This document shows positions 18,966-28,535 of a stretch of 64,000 bases of DNA, piece after piece (within the stretch, counting starts at the first letter, position 1; every line of letters starts with the position of its first letter). Origin of the DNA: Streptococcus oralis (GTDB lineage Bacteria > Bacillota > Bacilli > Lactobacillales > Streptococcaceae); contig NZ_CP046524.1 in assembly GCF_021497945.1 (NCBI RefSeq), forward strand, positions 1,461,501 to 1,525,500. Direction: 5' to 3'. Under the pieces are notes generated by a model, which was not told the origin of the DNA, did not search any database, and worked only from the letters and a program-made list of their open reading frames with translations. Position numbers and translations under genes: made by a program.

Positions 18966-19068
18966 TGTTGTTTATTTTATTTAGCGAATTCTTTGGCTCT
19001 CGCAACTGTCATTTTTTATTTAAAAGCAAGTGAATGACAAGCTGTCGTCTCAGTGCTAAAAGAATCAA

Positions 19069-19941
19069 TTACCCTAAAGACTGATGATTAAACAAGGCAT
19101 GGGTTGCTTGGTGGATGTATTTGGCTGTTTCAGCATTATTCATGGTGTAGAGATGCACACCTGCGACATCCTGGGTCACCAAGTCCACGATCTGATCCAC
19201 AGCATAGGCAAGTCCTGCTGCTCTGAGCGACTCAGGGTCATGCTCATACTTGTCTAAGATGGCCTTGAATTTTCGTGGAAGATGGATATTCTCACACGTT
19301 TTCAAGAGACGAAGGGCTTGATTACGGTTCAGAATGGGCATGATACCCGCATGAATAGGAACATCAATCCCTGCCAAGGTACACTTATCTTGAAAATCGT
19401 AGAAACGCTCATTGTCAAAGAAAAGCTGCGTTACAAGGCTTGAACAGCCTGCATCCACTTTCTTCTTGAGATTTTGAATATCCGAGATCTGGTTTGGCGA
19501 GTCAGGGTGCCCTTCTGGATAGCAAGCGCCAACAATATCAAAGTGAGGGGCTTGTTCCTTGATGAACTCGATCAAGTCCGTTGCATAGCGGAAATCCTTT
19601 TGTGGTTCCACATCTGGGATGATATCTCCACGCAGGGCCAAGATTTTCTGTACCCCAACCTTATCCAAGTCTGCAATGGTTTCAGCAACCTTTTCCTTGG
19701 TCAGATAGATAGCTGGCAAGTGGGCAATAGTTGGAATCGCCAAATCATTCTGGATAAAGTCAGCCAAACGAACCGTTGTTTCCTTGATATTAAACTTATT
19801 ATTGCTGGCGGTCACACTGATAAAGTGCGGTGTCAGCTCCCGCATATCCTGCAAGGCTGAAATAATTTTATCGTTACCCACAGCTGGGTTTGGAGGGAAC
19901 ACTTCAAATGAAAGTGACGGCGTTTGGCGTGACATAGTCAT
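19069..19941 (-). CDS. metF: 5,10-methylenetetrahydrofolate reductase MetF
   Basis: This roughly 290-residue FAD-dependent TIM-barrel enzyme makes 5-methyltetrahydrofolate, the methyl donor used by MetE. The N-terminal SFEVFPP segment (catalytic Glu), a central LALRGD motif and VGACYPEGHP are all characteristic. Two nearby ATGs (19941 and 19935) are possible starts; AAAGGATAATGACT gives the second better spacing. It lies 85 bases downstream of metE on the same strand, so metE-metF form a methionine synthesis operon under the box at 22359-22375. Confidence 0.95.
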   Translation of the reverse strand: MTMSRQTPSLSFEVFPPNPAVGNDKIISALQDMRELTPHFISVTASNNKFNIKETTVRLADFIQNDLAIPTIAHLPAIYLTKEKVAETIADLDKVGVQKILALRGDIIPDVEPQKDFRYATDLIEFIKEQAPHFDIVGACYPEGHPDSPNQISDIQNLKKKVDAGCSSLVTQLFFDNERFYDFQDKCTLAGIDVPIHAGIMPILNRNQALRLLKTCENIHLPRKFKAILDKYEHDPESLRAAGLAYAVDQIVDLVTQDVAGVHLYTMNNAETAKYIHQATHALFNHQSLG

Positions 19942-20026
19942 TATCCTTTTCTTTTTGATTTCATGATTGCTGAGCAGCTAGGCCAACAGTTCCTTGATCA
20001 GTCAGGGTCAAGAGAGAAATCTTATC

Positions 20027-22276
20027 TTACAATTTCTCACGCGCAGCTTTTGCTGCTTCGACAAGGCGGATCAAGCTTTCTTTTGTTTCTGGAATACCAC
20101 GTGTTTTCAAACCACAGTCAGGGTTGATCCAAACTTTCTTGCTTGGAACTTTGGCAAGAATAGCATCGATTGTGTGGTCAATTTCGCCTTCATTTGGCAC
20201 ACGAGGAGAGTGGATATCGTAAACCCCAGGTCCCACTTCTGTTTGGAAGTTTTTCGCTTTGAGTTCGTCCAAGATTTCAAGGTTTGAACGGCTTGCTTCA
20301 AAGGAAATAACGTCCGCATCCATGTTGTCGATAGCTGGGATGATATCTGTAAATTCTGAGTAACACATGTGAGTGTGGATTTGAGTATCTGGCGCTACTG
20401 TTGAGTGTACCAAGCGGAAGGCTGGAATAGCCCAGTCAAGGTAGTCTTCGTACCAGTCGCTACGACGGAGTGGCAATTTCTCACGAAGAGCAGCCTCGTC
20501 GATTTGGATGATTTTCACACCTGCAGCTTCAAGGTCAAGCACTTCATCCTTGATAGCAAGAGCGATTTGAAGAGTAGAATCCTTGATAGAGATGTCTTCA
20601 CGTGGGAATGACCAGTTAAGGATGGTAACCGGTCCAGTCAACATACCTTTAACAGGTTTGTCAGTACGGCTTTGAGCATAGCTAGACCATTTGACAGTGA
20701 TTGGGTTAAGACGAGTTACATCACCCCAAATGATTGGTGGTTTCACCCCACGCATACCGTATGATTGTACCCAACCATTCTTAGAGAAGAGGTAACCTGA
20801 CAAGTTTTGACCGAAGTACTCAACCATGTCGTTACGCTCGAACTCACCGTGTACAAGCACGTCAAATCCAACTTCTTCTTGCCATTTGATCCATTCGTCG
20901 ATGGTTTCAGCAAGGAAAGCGTCGTACTCTTCTTGTGACAATTCACCCTTACGGTAAGCCAAACGTTTGGCACGGACTTCCTTAGTTTGAGGGAATGAAC
21001 CGATGGTTGTTGTTGGAAGGGCTGGAAGTTTAAAGGCTTCTTCTTGGATGGCTTCACGTTCAGCAAAGGCTGGCAAACGAGTGTAGTCAGCGTCTGTCAA
21101 TCCAGCGATGCGTGCACGAAGTTCTGCATTTTCACCCACACGCTCAGTCGCAAAGAGTTCCTTATTAGCAGCAAGAGCTTCTGCACCTTGACCATTGCGG
21201 ATAGCATCCAAATCACGAAGTTCTTCCAATTTTTCAACTGCAAAGGCAAAGTGGTTCAAGATAGCTGGTTCAAATTCTTCGTTAGCAGTTGTAAATGGCA
21301 CATGAAGAAGTGAGCATGAGCTTGTCAATACGATGTTTTCAGCTGGGATTTGCTCAAGAACAGCCAAACTCTTTTCGTAGTTGTTGCGCCAGATGTTTTT
21401 ACCATTGACGATCCCTGCATAGAGAGTCTTGTCAGCTGGGAAGCCACCTTTAACGAGTTCAAGAGTTTTCTTACCTTCAACGAAGTCAAGACCGATGGCA
21501 TCTACTGGCAAGTTCACAAGGTCAGAGTAGACGTCACGAACGTCTCCGAAGTAAGTTTGAAGCAAGACTTCAAGACCTTTTTTATCAGCCAAGAGTTTGT
21601 TGTAGAGGTTCAAGAAGAGAACTTTTTCTTCAGCTGTCAAATCTTTGACAAGAGCCGCTTCGTCCAGTTGAATACGAGTCGCACCAAGTTCAGCCAATTT
21701 AGCAAAAACTTCTTGGTAAGCAGCCACTAAGCTGTCTACGAAGTCTTCAGCTTTCACGTCTTCTTCAAAGTCTGACAATTGAAGGAAAGTGAATGGACCT
21801 ACAAGAACAGGACGAGTGTTAAGACCAAGTTCTTTTGCTTCTTGGAACTCATCGAAAATCTTGTGACCAGCCAATTTTACTTGAGTATCTTTTTCAAACT
21901 TAGGAACGATGTAGTGGTAGTTAGTGTTGAACCATTTCTTCATCGGAAGGGCACGAACATCCCCTTTTTCACCTTGGTAACCACGCGCCAAAGCAAAGTA
22001 GCGCTCAAGGTCAGACAAGTCCAAGTTTTGAACAGATGCAGGCACCACGTTGAAGAGGAAAGCTGCATCTAGGAAGTTGTCATAGTGAGAAAAGTCATTT
22101 GATGGAATTTCAGTGATACCTTTTTCTTTGACAATGTTCCAGTGTTTCGCGCGCAATTCTTTAGCCGCAGCCAAGAGTTCTTCTTCTGAGATTTCTTTTC
22201 TAAAGTATTTTTCAGTTGTAAATTTTAATTCGCGGAATTCGCCCAAACGAGGGAAACCGATGATCGTAGTTGACAT
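20027..22276 (-). CDS. metE: Cobalamin-independent methionine synthase MetE
   Basis: The 749-residue enzyme transfers the methyl group of 5-methyltetrahydrofolate polyglutamate to homocysteine. Two related barrels are expected; the C-terminal one carries the zinc ligands in HTHMCYSEF (His and Cys, near 640) and NPDCGLKTR (Cys, near 725). The N-terminal [12 protein letters not shown] is typical. Length is normal. A strong TTTGGAGGACACATC ribosome binding site precedes the ATG. Regulation is expected through the LysR-type methionine regulator (MetR/MtaR/CmhR), because a perfect 17-bp box lies about 83 bases upstream. Confidence 0.97.
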   Translation of the reverse strand: MSTTIIGFPRLGEFRELKFTTEKYFRKEISEEELLAAAKELRAKHWNIVKEKGITEIPSNDFSHYDNFLDAAFLFNVVPASVQNLDLSDLERYFALARGYQGEKGDVRALPMKKWFNTNYHYIVPKFEKDTQVKLAGHKIFDEFQEAKELGLNTRPVLVGPFTFLQLSDFEEDVKAEDFVDSLVAAYQEVFAKLAELGATRIQLDEAALVKDLTAEEKVLFLNLYNKLLADKKGLEVLLQTYFGDVRDVYSDLVNLPVDAIGLDFVEGKKTLELVKGGFPADKTLYAGIVNGKNIWRNNYEKSLAVLEQIPAENIVLTSSCSLLHVPFTTANEEFEPAILNHFAFAVEKLEELRDLDAIRNGQGAEALAANKELFATERVGENAELRARIAGLTDADYTRLPAFAEREAIQEEAFKLPALPTTTIGSFPQTKEVRAKRLAYRKGELSQEEYDAFLAETIDEWIKWQEEVGFDVLVHGEFERNDMVEYFGQNLSGYLFSKNGWVQSYGMRGVKPPIIWGDVTRLNPITVKWSSYAQSRTDKPVKGMLTGPVTILNWSFPREDISIKDSTLQIALAIKDEVLDLEAAGVKIIQIDEAALREKLPLRRSDWYEDYLDWAIPAFRLVHSTVAPDTQIHTHMCYSEFTDIIPAIDNMDADVISFEASRSNLEILDELKAKNFQTEVGPGVYDIHSPRVPNEGEIDHTIDAILAKVPSKKVWINPDCGLKTRGIPETKESLIRLVEAAKAAREKL

Positions 22277-22358
22277 GATGTGTCCTCCAAAATTTGTTGT
22301 TGAAACTATCTTAACAGAAAAGAAACTGTCTGTATAATTGTAAATAATTAGGCTTTGA

Positions 22359-22375
22359 TATAGTTTGAAACTATA
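22359..22375 (-). promoter_or_regulatory. Methionine regulator box (MetR/MtaR/CmhR type) for metE-metF
   Basis: TATAGTTTGAAACTATA is a perfect palindrome around one central base, extended to ten bases per arm at 22357-22377. It equals the published streptococcal consensus TATAGTTTSAAACTATA. A half-site GAAACTATC lies nearer the gene, at 22302-22310. The binding protein is not encoded in this window. Confidence 0.85.
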
Positions 22376-22395
22376 TCACTCTTTTAGACAACTGA

Positions 22396-22420
22396 AAAAG
22401 ACTTGAGACCAGTGTCTCAA
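22396..22420 (-). terminator. Probable terminator after the glycosylase-like gene
   Basis: TTGAGAC (22403-22409) and GTCTCAA (22414-22420) pair perfectly around a 4-base loop. On the minus strand TCTTTTTC follows. It lies 100 bases beyond the stop of the gene ending at 22521. Confidence 0.6.
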
Positions 22421-22520
22421 ATCCTTTGTATAGCTTGTTTTGTGGCTGTATTTTAGTTGGAATGCTCAAACGAGCTATTTATGTTTCTTATAAGTGACTA
22501 TGGCTTGTTATTAGAAAAGA

Positions 22521-22883
22521 CTATAGGTTGATCCCCTTCTCTCGGAGATTAGCCAGACAGTCCTCATAGTAGGTGTCGTCATGTTCGCTATAGATGGGGC
22601 TATTCAGCTTTTCCTCAAACAAGTCTTGATAAGGAGGGCAGATCTTGCCACGGTAGTTCTTGTCCAACCATTCTAGACTGACATTATAGCCACGTCCAGC
22701 CATCTCCTCCATGATCAAGCGATGATAAGCATAGAGACGATAAGGCGAGTGGGTAAAGACATAGTCCACCGTCGCATGCTTTCTGCCCCAGCCATTGCCA
22801 CGCAGGGCGCAACACTCTCGATGTTGCCCCAAGAGTTGAGGACGGGGAAGTTGTGAAATCAAAGCCTCATGCCAAAGTCTCAT
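22521..22883 (-). CDS. Pyrimidine dimer DNA glycosylase-like protein (TIGR02328/Pyr_excise)
   Basis: The 120-residue protein begins MRLWHEALI and contains QHRECCALRG near residue 20, followed by WGRKHATVDYVF. This resembles T4 endonuclease V (Pyr_excise), in which an N-terminal amine and a glutamate in YRELPRVFG excise UV pyrimidine dimers. The glutamate is kept here. Activity is inferred from family, not proven, and the group is usually annotated as a conserved hypothetical. It overlaps the upstream DUF1722 gene by 17 bases, so the two are translationally coupled and probably act together in DNA repair. Confidence 0.7.
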   Translation of the reverse strand: MRLWHEALISQLPRPQLLGQHRECCALRGNGWGRKHATVDYVFTHSPYRLYAYHRLIMEEMAGRGYNVSLEWLDKNYRGKICPPYQDLFEEKLNSPIYSEHDDTYYEDCLANLREKGINL

Positions 22884-23271
22884 GGGCGTCTCCTTTCAGT
22901 AAAGTCGAATGTTGCAAGTAGGTGTTTGGATAGCGTTCAAGCAACTCCCTCGTCTTAGCAATCAAATCTTGCTTAGAAGCTTGACCAAAGCGGTAGCGAT
23001 CCAGCAAGAGCATGCAGTCTTTGCGCTCAGCATCTGTCGCTTTCTTTTTGAAATAGCCCCAAATATGCTGAAAGGCATTGCAAACCTGACCCCTGTGTTC
23101 TGGGATTTGACAGGCACGGTCGATCAGTTCTTGAACCAGATTCAGCTCCACCTCTTCATTCTTCAAGTATTGGCGAATGTCATTGTAAATATTACTGGAA
23201 TGACTCAAAACAAGGTATTTGTTTCTAGCCCAGAGTTTCTGGCACTGGGATTTTTGGTTAGTTTGTTCCAT
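22867..23271 (-). CDS. DUF1722 (YbgA-like) protein
   Basis: This 134-residue protein shows the DUF1722 pattern: WARNKYLVLSHS near residue 14, then HIWGYFKKK, a glutamate- and aspartate-rich helix and a C-terminal LLERYPNTYLQ. In E. coli ybgA lies next to the photolyase gene phr, and DUF1722 is often fused to or near DNA-repair proteins. Biochemical function is unknown. Here it precedes and overlaps a pyrimidine-dimer-glycosylase-like gene, again a UV-damage context. AAGGAGAAAG is a strong ribosome binding site for the ATG at 23271. Confidence 0.8.
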   Translation of the reverse strand: MEQTNQKSQCQKLWARNKYLVLSHSSNIYNDIRQYLKNEEVELNLVQELIDRACQIPEHRGQVCNAFQHIWGYFKKKATDAERKDCMLLLDRYRFGQASKQDLIAKTRELLERYPNTYLQHSTLLKGDAHETLA

Positions 23272-23330
23272 CTTTCTCCTTGCTTTTTATCAGTTTCCAG
23301 GAAATATGGAAACAAAGTTGTATCCTAAAA

Positions 23331-23363
23331 ATGAGCGAATTATCAGCGGAATATGAGCGAATC
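23331..23363. repeat. Three tandem 11-bp repeats
   Basis: ATGAGCGAATT, ATCAGCGGAAT and ATGAGCGAATC follow one another without a gap. They lie between the DUF1722 gene and the end of the small gene downstream of the YobI-like NTPase. No known binding protein is matched. Confidence 0.6.
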
Positions 23364-23374
23364 AATTGGCTCCA

Positions 23375-23578
23375 TCACCCTTTAAAGTGTTTCAAAAACT
23401 CTTTGAGCTCGGCATCGGCTTCTGGTGTGGTTCCGTGGAGTTGACCGAGCATTTCAAGTAATGCAGCTGTTTGTCTTTCGATTGCTTTATTTGTCTCGTT
23501 AATCTTGCTGACGATGTCTGTCAGCGGCTCGACTTCTTCTTCCTCACCAGTACTTAATCTCACCGTCTCTAAAACCAT
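23375..23578 (-). CDS. Small acidic protein overlapping the YobI-like NTPase gene
   Basis: The 67-residue reading frame is acidic, and residues 22-48 (IVSKINETNKAIERQTAALL region) look like an amphipathic helix or short coiled coil. No family is recognised. The start overlaps the last 35 bases of the NTPase gene in another frame, and AGGAA lies 10 bases before the ATG, so translational coupling is plausible. It could be a small partner of the NTPase or an unrelated remnant. Evidence for expression is limited to position, overlap and the modest ribosome binding site. Confidence 0.5.
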   Translation of the reverse strand: MVLETVRLSTGEEEEVEPLTDIVSKINETNKAIERQTAALLEMLGQLHGTTPEADAELKEFLKHFKG

Positions 23579-26500
23579 TCAACCGAATTCCTAGAGGTTG
23601 AATGGACGAACTGCTAATCAAGCCCTTAGATAAAAGATAACTTCTCATCTTTTCGTTGAAATTGTTTTTCTTAACCGTGACAACATTGTTTCCTTTTTCG
23701 TTCCTATTTAATTTTTCAAAAGCTTTTTCCCATTCGTTATATACATCAGAATCTCCCAAAAAATCCATTATCTCCCACAGTTCAAATAGATCTAGATATT
23801 CCCCTAACAAAGCTAACCTATGTGTTGAGATTTCAGGATTAGATAGTAAATTATCCTTGAGCAGACTTGTACGATCTGAAGATTCAATATCGTCCATAGC
23901 CAATAACTCTCGGCATAACTGAATACTAATTTCTTCACTATCTAATCTAATCAAGTCATCCCAGTTTTCTTTAGCTAACTGTCTTATCTTAATTTTGATA
24001 GATTCATCTGCATTGTCATAATAATTGGAACTAATTATATAACTTAAATCATCTATATCAAATTTAGAATCAAGGATATGAGCAACAAGTTCAAGAGAAA
24101 ATTGCTTATTTTTTATGCTTACATAATCCAGAGAATCTATTATTTGTAGCTTGTAGGAATCATCTATTTCCTCATATTGCAACAAATCATTGAGTTCCGT
24201 TTCATCATGAACGTCTTCTTCAATCTCAAGATACTTTTCAATATTCCTTGAAATGAAATAATTTTTCATTGATGGATATTTTTCTCTGATGAACTTAAGA
24301 TTATTAGCATTAAATTTTATAACATTCAAATCTATCAAAACTTCCAATCTATCATCTGAAAGCCCCGTTACATCAAAGTTTTCGTAATGCCATTGCATTG
24401 ATGTAAGCATTGTTCTATATATAGTTAAGTTCAGATTATCTTCAGATACAATTTGAACAAAAAAATCTTCCTGTACTTCCTCATCAAGTTGTACAAAAAT
24501 TTCTCGGTTCAATACAAAATTAGGATCTTGATTAATAAAAGGAACCAGATATTCAGCAATATTCCTAAATAAAGAAAAGTAGGAGCAAACAATCTCAGAA
24601 TTAACTTGCCCTTTTTTAAGCAGTACAAGATATTTTATCAGTGTTATATCATTAGATAATCCTTCAAACTTCTCTATAGTATATTTAATGGACAATTCTG
24701 GAATACTATTGAATATACTTACGGCAGGTGTTGATTCCTCATCTTCGTAATCCTCAACTCTAAATAAAATATCATGTTTAAGCAAGTGTTCAATATAAGA
24801 AGAATCATCATCCATTTTCCCATTTGATATTTTTATATAAACATTGGCATATTGTAACAAATTATCTTCCGAAACTAAACAGTAATCCAAAAGTGATTTC
24901 AATTCAATATTTTTATTAATAAGTTCAAAATTCTTGTGAGTATATTCATAATCAGTATATCTTTTTCCCAAGTTCCATTTTATAAAAAATTTCAAATTAT
25001 TCTCAGAAATCGAATATAAATCATTCCGATAGATATAATTCATTATTTCTTTATAATCTGTAAGTTTTTTTTCATCTAATAAGGATTCATAAATACGCTG
25101 TGCATATTCTCTAACTTTTATCTCAATATTTGATAAATTTTTAGTAAACTGCTGAATTTCATAACTCATATTTGGAGAAAGAAGCTCTTGATTATCATTT
25201 ATATATCCTGAAATCAATACTTTTGTTTTTTCAGGAATGTCACTCAAATCAACTAAATTCATCAATGATAGTATTAGACTATTTTTATTTGGAGCAGCAT
25301 ATCCTCCATTTTTAATTTCTAAATACTCGTTAAAAAGACTAACATTGTGCTCCAACCATTTCTTAAAAAATAATTTAATAGTCTCTTTTTTATAAATTAC
25401 ACCTTGACCTGATGTAGCTCTATCTAATGTATTATAAAAGTTAATCAAGAAATCCAAAACATTCTCTTGTTTAAATATTTGAGCTAAACACTCATTATCA
25501 TTTTCTTTTTTGGAATTTAGTAAATAGTCAAATAAATTATAATTTAGCACATAACTATATCTATAATCTTTAATCGCCAAGCGATTAACTATTTCATTTG
25601 TATTGGTTAAAGAGATATCATAATTACCATCACGTCCAGAAACAACATTTCTTAAATATTCTTTTTCTTCTACCGTTATCGTATTCTCATAGAAATGATT
25701 CAAATAATCTTGATAGCTCTCATCAATATAAGCATTTCTAATTAGGAAAGAAATTATTGAGGATTGAGGGTTATTTCTTATTTCTTTGGTAAAATTACTT
25801 TTAAAATCATCAATATCTGTAGCATATTGGTAAACATCTGATAATCTATAACTATCTAGTTTCTCAAGCTCATCGTTCATTTTCTTAATTTCTTTTTCCA
25901 ATTTTTCTATGAGCTTCTTATTCCTAATATTCTCTAAACGCTCTTGAAATTCTGGAGTATTTATATCTGGGAATACAGAATCAATATCCTCATTACGTTC
26001 ATTTTGATTATAATGTGCATTGTAATAACTGTCAAAGGAGCATATTTCACTTTCATCTGCAAGTAACTCTTTTATATAATCTGAGCGCGTTGAAAAATCT
26101 GATTCAAATTTTCTATTTACTTTAATTACTTTTCTCCCATATGGTACTTTCAAAATAGTTCCATATAATTCAAGCTCATCGTTTAATTGTTCTTCATCTG
26201 CCTTCTCTATCTTTTTCTCCAATTCTTTTATCTTACTATTTAATTCCTCCCTACGATTTTTTAATGCTATTTCTTTTGAGTTCAATAGTTCAAATAAATA
26301 TCCTTGATTTTTTTGTAAAAGCGAAAAGTCTTTAGGGAAAATATTTTTATACACTATCATCGAAAATACTTTCTCAGGATTTAATTTCAAAGTACTCAAT
26401 ACTTCTTTATAGGTCAAATACTCATTACAAATATTATTTATCAGACGCATATCATCAAGGTATAGTGAGATATTAAATAAAAACTTTTCATCTAATTCCT

Positions 26501-27602
26501 CACAAATTTTCATATCATTTAATATTTCTGATAGCTTATCATAGGAATTTGAAGCCGTTACAACAGGCACTATTGGAATAATAAAATCAAAAAATTTCGT
26601 TCGTTCTTGTGACTCAAATAAATCATCTTTAACAAGATAGAAGAAAACCAGTTTAGGTTCTTTACATACTTCTCTTTTTCTATTAATAACAATATTTAAT
26701 TCCTTAATTTTTTCAAAGATTCTTGAATCATTGAAACGCTCAATATCTTCAAAAACTATGACATCTGCCTTAGATTGTTTAAACAGATATATTACGTCAT
26801 CCAAATACCTATCAAAATAAGATACTTTGCTATTCTCATTTGAAAAAACTTCTATATCCGTCTCTATTTTATCTGATTTTAGCGATAGGTGTTTAATGAA
26901 TCCAATATCTCTTTGTAGCTTTAATAAATAAAAAATTCCATATAACAATAACGCAAATATGATAGCGAGCGCTAATAATCTAGAAGTTACATCAGTCGTC
27001 CAAGAAAGCCAAGAGACTTCCTTGATCAAATTAACCCATGTGTTAAAATTGAAAGAATACAGAAACAGCAGCAATAAAGAAAATAAATAAGCCGTATTCC
27101 TCCAAGGATGAATTTGTGACTCTGCATCAAGAGTTTTAAAAATTGATTTTCTAATCGAGTTAGGTTCAATCTGATGGAGTAATTGATTGATAATCTTTCC
27201 CTCAATTGTATTTATTTGACGGTTATTAAGTCCTTTTTCTTCATTTTTTATAGTCTCATCATACTGAGCAAGAGAAATATGGATAAACTTTTTATTTTTA
27301 GTTTTTTTTAGAAGCTCAATCAATCTTCTTATTCCTATTTTTTCTGATTGACAATCATGTAAAAATTTCTTAAAAAACTCAATTACTTCTTTAATTCCTA
27401 TTTTGGGAGAGCTGTTATTTTGCAAACGCTTCTCAAAACTCTCAATGACACTGCTTTTACCAGCTCCATAGTTCCCTGTAATTGCGACATTTGTTGGTTC
27501 TGATTCATCACTTATAACATACTCCAAAGCTTGTAATGTGACTAGTTGAATTTCTACATTTTTATTCGATGTAAGTGAACGGAACCTATACTCTTTTTCC
27601 AT
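23544..27602 (-). CDS. YobI-family KAP-type P-loop NTPase, membrane-anchored
   Basis: This 1,352-residue protein has Walker A GNYGAGKSS at about 43-51, two transmembrane helices at about 171-190 and 208-228, and Walker B VIVFEDIERF at about 281-290. Helices placed between Walker A and B are the hallmark of KAP NTPases (Kidins220/ARMS and the phage-exclusion protein PifA). The remaining 1,000 residues are alpha-helical and charged, with no catalytic motif I recognise. The start at 27602 follows AAAGGGAG; an upstream ATG at 27671 lies in the promoter. Base composition is much more AT-rich than the flanking genes, suggesting horizontal gain. Defence is inferred only. Confidence 0.85.
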   Translation of the reverse strand: MEKEYRFRSLTSNKNVEIQLVTLQALEYVISDESEPTNVAITGNYGAGKSSVIESFEKRLQNNSSPKIGIKEVIEFFKKFLHDCQSEKIGIRRLIELLKKTKNKKFIHISLAQYDETIKNEEKGLNNRQINTIEGKIINQLLHQIEPNSIRKSIFKTLDAESQIHPWRNTAYLFSLLLLFLYSFNFNTWVNLIKEVSWLSWTTDVTSRLLALAIIFALLLYGIFYLLKLQRDIGFIKHLSLKSDKIETDIEVFSNENSKVSYFDRYLDDVIYLFKQSKADVIVFEDIERFNDSRIFEKIKELNIVINRKREVCKEPKLVFFYLVKDDLFESQERTKFFDFIIPIVPVVTASNSYDKLSEILNDMKICEELDEKFLFNISLYLDDMRLINNICNEYLTYKEVLSTLKLNPEKVFSMIVYKNIFPKDFSLLQKNQGYLFELLNSKEIALKNRREELNSKIKELEKKIEKADEEQLNDELELYGTILKVPYGRKVIKVNRKFESDFSTRSDYIKELLADESEICSFDSYYNAHYNQNERNEDIDSVFPDINTPEFQERLENIRNKKLIEKLEKEIKKMNDELEKLDSYRLSDVYQYATDIDDFKSNFTKEIRNNPQSSIISFLIRNAYIDESYQDYLNHFYENTITVEEKEYLRNVVSGRDGNYDISLTNTNEIVNRLAIKDYRYSYVLNYNLFDYLLNSKKENDNECLAQIFKQENVLDFLINFYNTLDRATSGQGVIYKKETIKLFFKKWLEHNVSLFNEYLEIKNGGYAAPNKNSLILSLMNLVDLSDIPEKTKVLISGYINDNQELLSPNMSYEIQQFTKNLSNIEIKVREYAQRIYESLLDEKKLTDYKEIMNYIYRNDLYSISENNLKFFIKWNLGKRYTDYEYTHKNFELINKNIELKSLLDYCLVSEDNLLQYANVYIKISNGKMDDDSSYIEHLLKHDILFRVEDYEDEESTPAVSIFNSIPELSIKYTIEKFEGLSNDITLIKYLVLLKKGQVNSEIVCSYFSLFRNIAEYLVPFINQDPNFVLNREIFVQLDEEVQEDFFVQIVSEDNLNLTIYRTMLTSMQWHYENFDVTGLSDDRLEVLIDLNVIKFNANNLKFIREKYPSMKNYFISRNIEKYLEIEEDVHDETELNDLLQYEEIDDSYKLQIIDSLDYVSIKNKQFSLELVAHILDSKFDIDDLSYIISSNYYDNADESIKIKIRQLAKENWDDLIRLDSEEISIQLCRELLAMDDIESSDRTSLLKDNLLSNPEISTHRLALLGEYLDLFELWEIMDFLGDSDVYNEWEKAFEKLNRNEKGNNVVTVKKNNFNEKMRSYLLSKGLISSSSIQPLGIRLNGFRDGEIKYW

Positions 27603-27669
27603 CAACAATCTCCCTTTTTCTATCTCATTATTACTGTTTATTATTTGAATTTTTCTTCTAACACCTACC

Positions 27670-27678
27670 ATTATATCA
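27670..27678 (-). promoter_or_regulatory. Promoter -10 of the YobI-like gene
   Basis: TGA plus a perfect TATAAT on the minus strand lies 68 bases before the chosen ATG. A weak TTTATA is found 17 bases upstream. The ORF-extending ATG at 27671 overlaps this box. Confidence 0.6.
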
Positions 27679-27710
27679 ATTCTAACTCAGTATATAAAGC
27701 TTTTATATAC

Positions 27711-27742
27711 AAAACACCCCTTAGAAACCTGCTTCTAAGGGG
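27711..27742 (-). terminator. Terminator of the DUF6261 gene
   Basis: CCCCTTAGAA (27717-27726) and TTCTAAGGGG (27733-27742) pair perfectly, and TGTTTTG follows on the minus strand. It lies just before the promoter of the YobI-like gene. Confidence 0.85.
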
Positions 27743-27748
27743 TTGTCT

Positions 27749-28510
27749 TTATCCTGCTACTTGTTCTGCTTCTTCTACTTTTACTTTTTTCTCCTTCTTG
27801 TTCGAACCAGTCAATCGTCGCTTGCTATCTCGGATTGTATTTAGGTCCTTGAGGAGTTTGGTTAGGTGTTCTTTTTCTGGATAGGCTTCTGCACTGGCTG
27901 CGGTATAGCGCATAAAGAGGTCGTAGATGCTGGTTAGTTCGGTACGGATTTGTCTGGTCTTACCAACTTCCTTAGCAGACTTATGCGCACGCGCCTGACT
28001 TTCCACCTTATCATAGTCTTCCTGCGCACTGATCACCGCCTGTAGCATAGGTGTCAAACCTAGACTGGTAACGGCCGTATGGTAGGGTTCTTCACTGAGG
28101 GTTTTGAGCAGACTCTTGATTTCTGCCGTTTCCACATCATTGCTATGCTTGGTGATATCCTTGTACTTGGCAAAGACTGGTTTCAAGGTCTCATGGGCTT
28201 CTTTGAGTTTGCTTTCCTTGATCTTAGCAAAGCCTCTATGAAGAGTAAAGAGACCGACTAGGGCACTGTCACGATTGCGATCGACTTCGGTCAGGTTCGT
28301 CGCCTCTTTCTTTTCTACGATAGCGAGTTGGCTTTGGAAGTCTGCTAGCTTGCTCTTGAAGGAATCGAGGTGCTTGACATACATAGGCTCGTCCTTATGT
28401 GCCTTGGCAAAAACTTCTAGTAGTTGACCCGTGTCTACCATGAGACTTTCAAACTCGCGGTTGGTAAAGTTGGTGTAGCTTAGCGGACGGATGGTAAATG
28501 TTTTTGTCAT
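27749..28510 (-). CDS. DUF6261 family protein
   Basis: This 253-residue, mostly helical protein (MTKTFTIRPLSYTNF...) matches my memory of the DUF6261 family, which has no known role. It has no signal peptide or membrane segment and ends in a lysine-rich then acidic tail (SNKKEKKVKVEEAEQVAG). The start at 28510 follows AAAGGTTATCATC; a 16-residue upstream extension is rejected because it overlaps the previous gene. It sits 25 bases after a small membrane-protein gene and ends at a strong terminator, so the two form a two-gene operon. Confidence 0.7.
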   Translation of the reverse strand: MTKTFTIRPLSYTNFTNREFESLMVDTGQLLEVFAKAHKDEPMYVKHLDSFKSKLADFQSQLAIVEKKEATNLTEVDRNRDSALVGLFTLHRGFAKIKESKLKEAHETLKPVFAKYKDITKHSNDVETAEIKSLLKTLSEEPYHTAVTSLGLTPMLQAVISAQEDYDKVESQARAHKSAKEVGKTRQIRTELTSIYDLFMRYTAASAEAYPEKEHLTKLLKDLNTIRDSKRRLTGSNKKEKKVKVEEAEQVAG

Positions 28511-28535
28511 GATGATAACCTTTCTATTTAACGAA

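Noticed and set aside
22909..23328. 139-codon plus-strand frame antisense to the DUF1722 gene
   Set aside because: It is a shadow of a recognisable minus-strand gene, lacks a good ribosome binding site and matches no family.
27603..27671. N-terminal extension of the YobI-like NTPase
   Set aside because: The first ATG overlaps the TATAAT box; ATG 27602 has the AAAGGGAG site.
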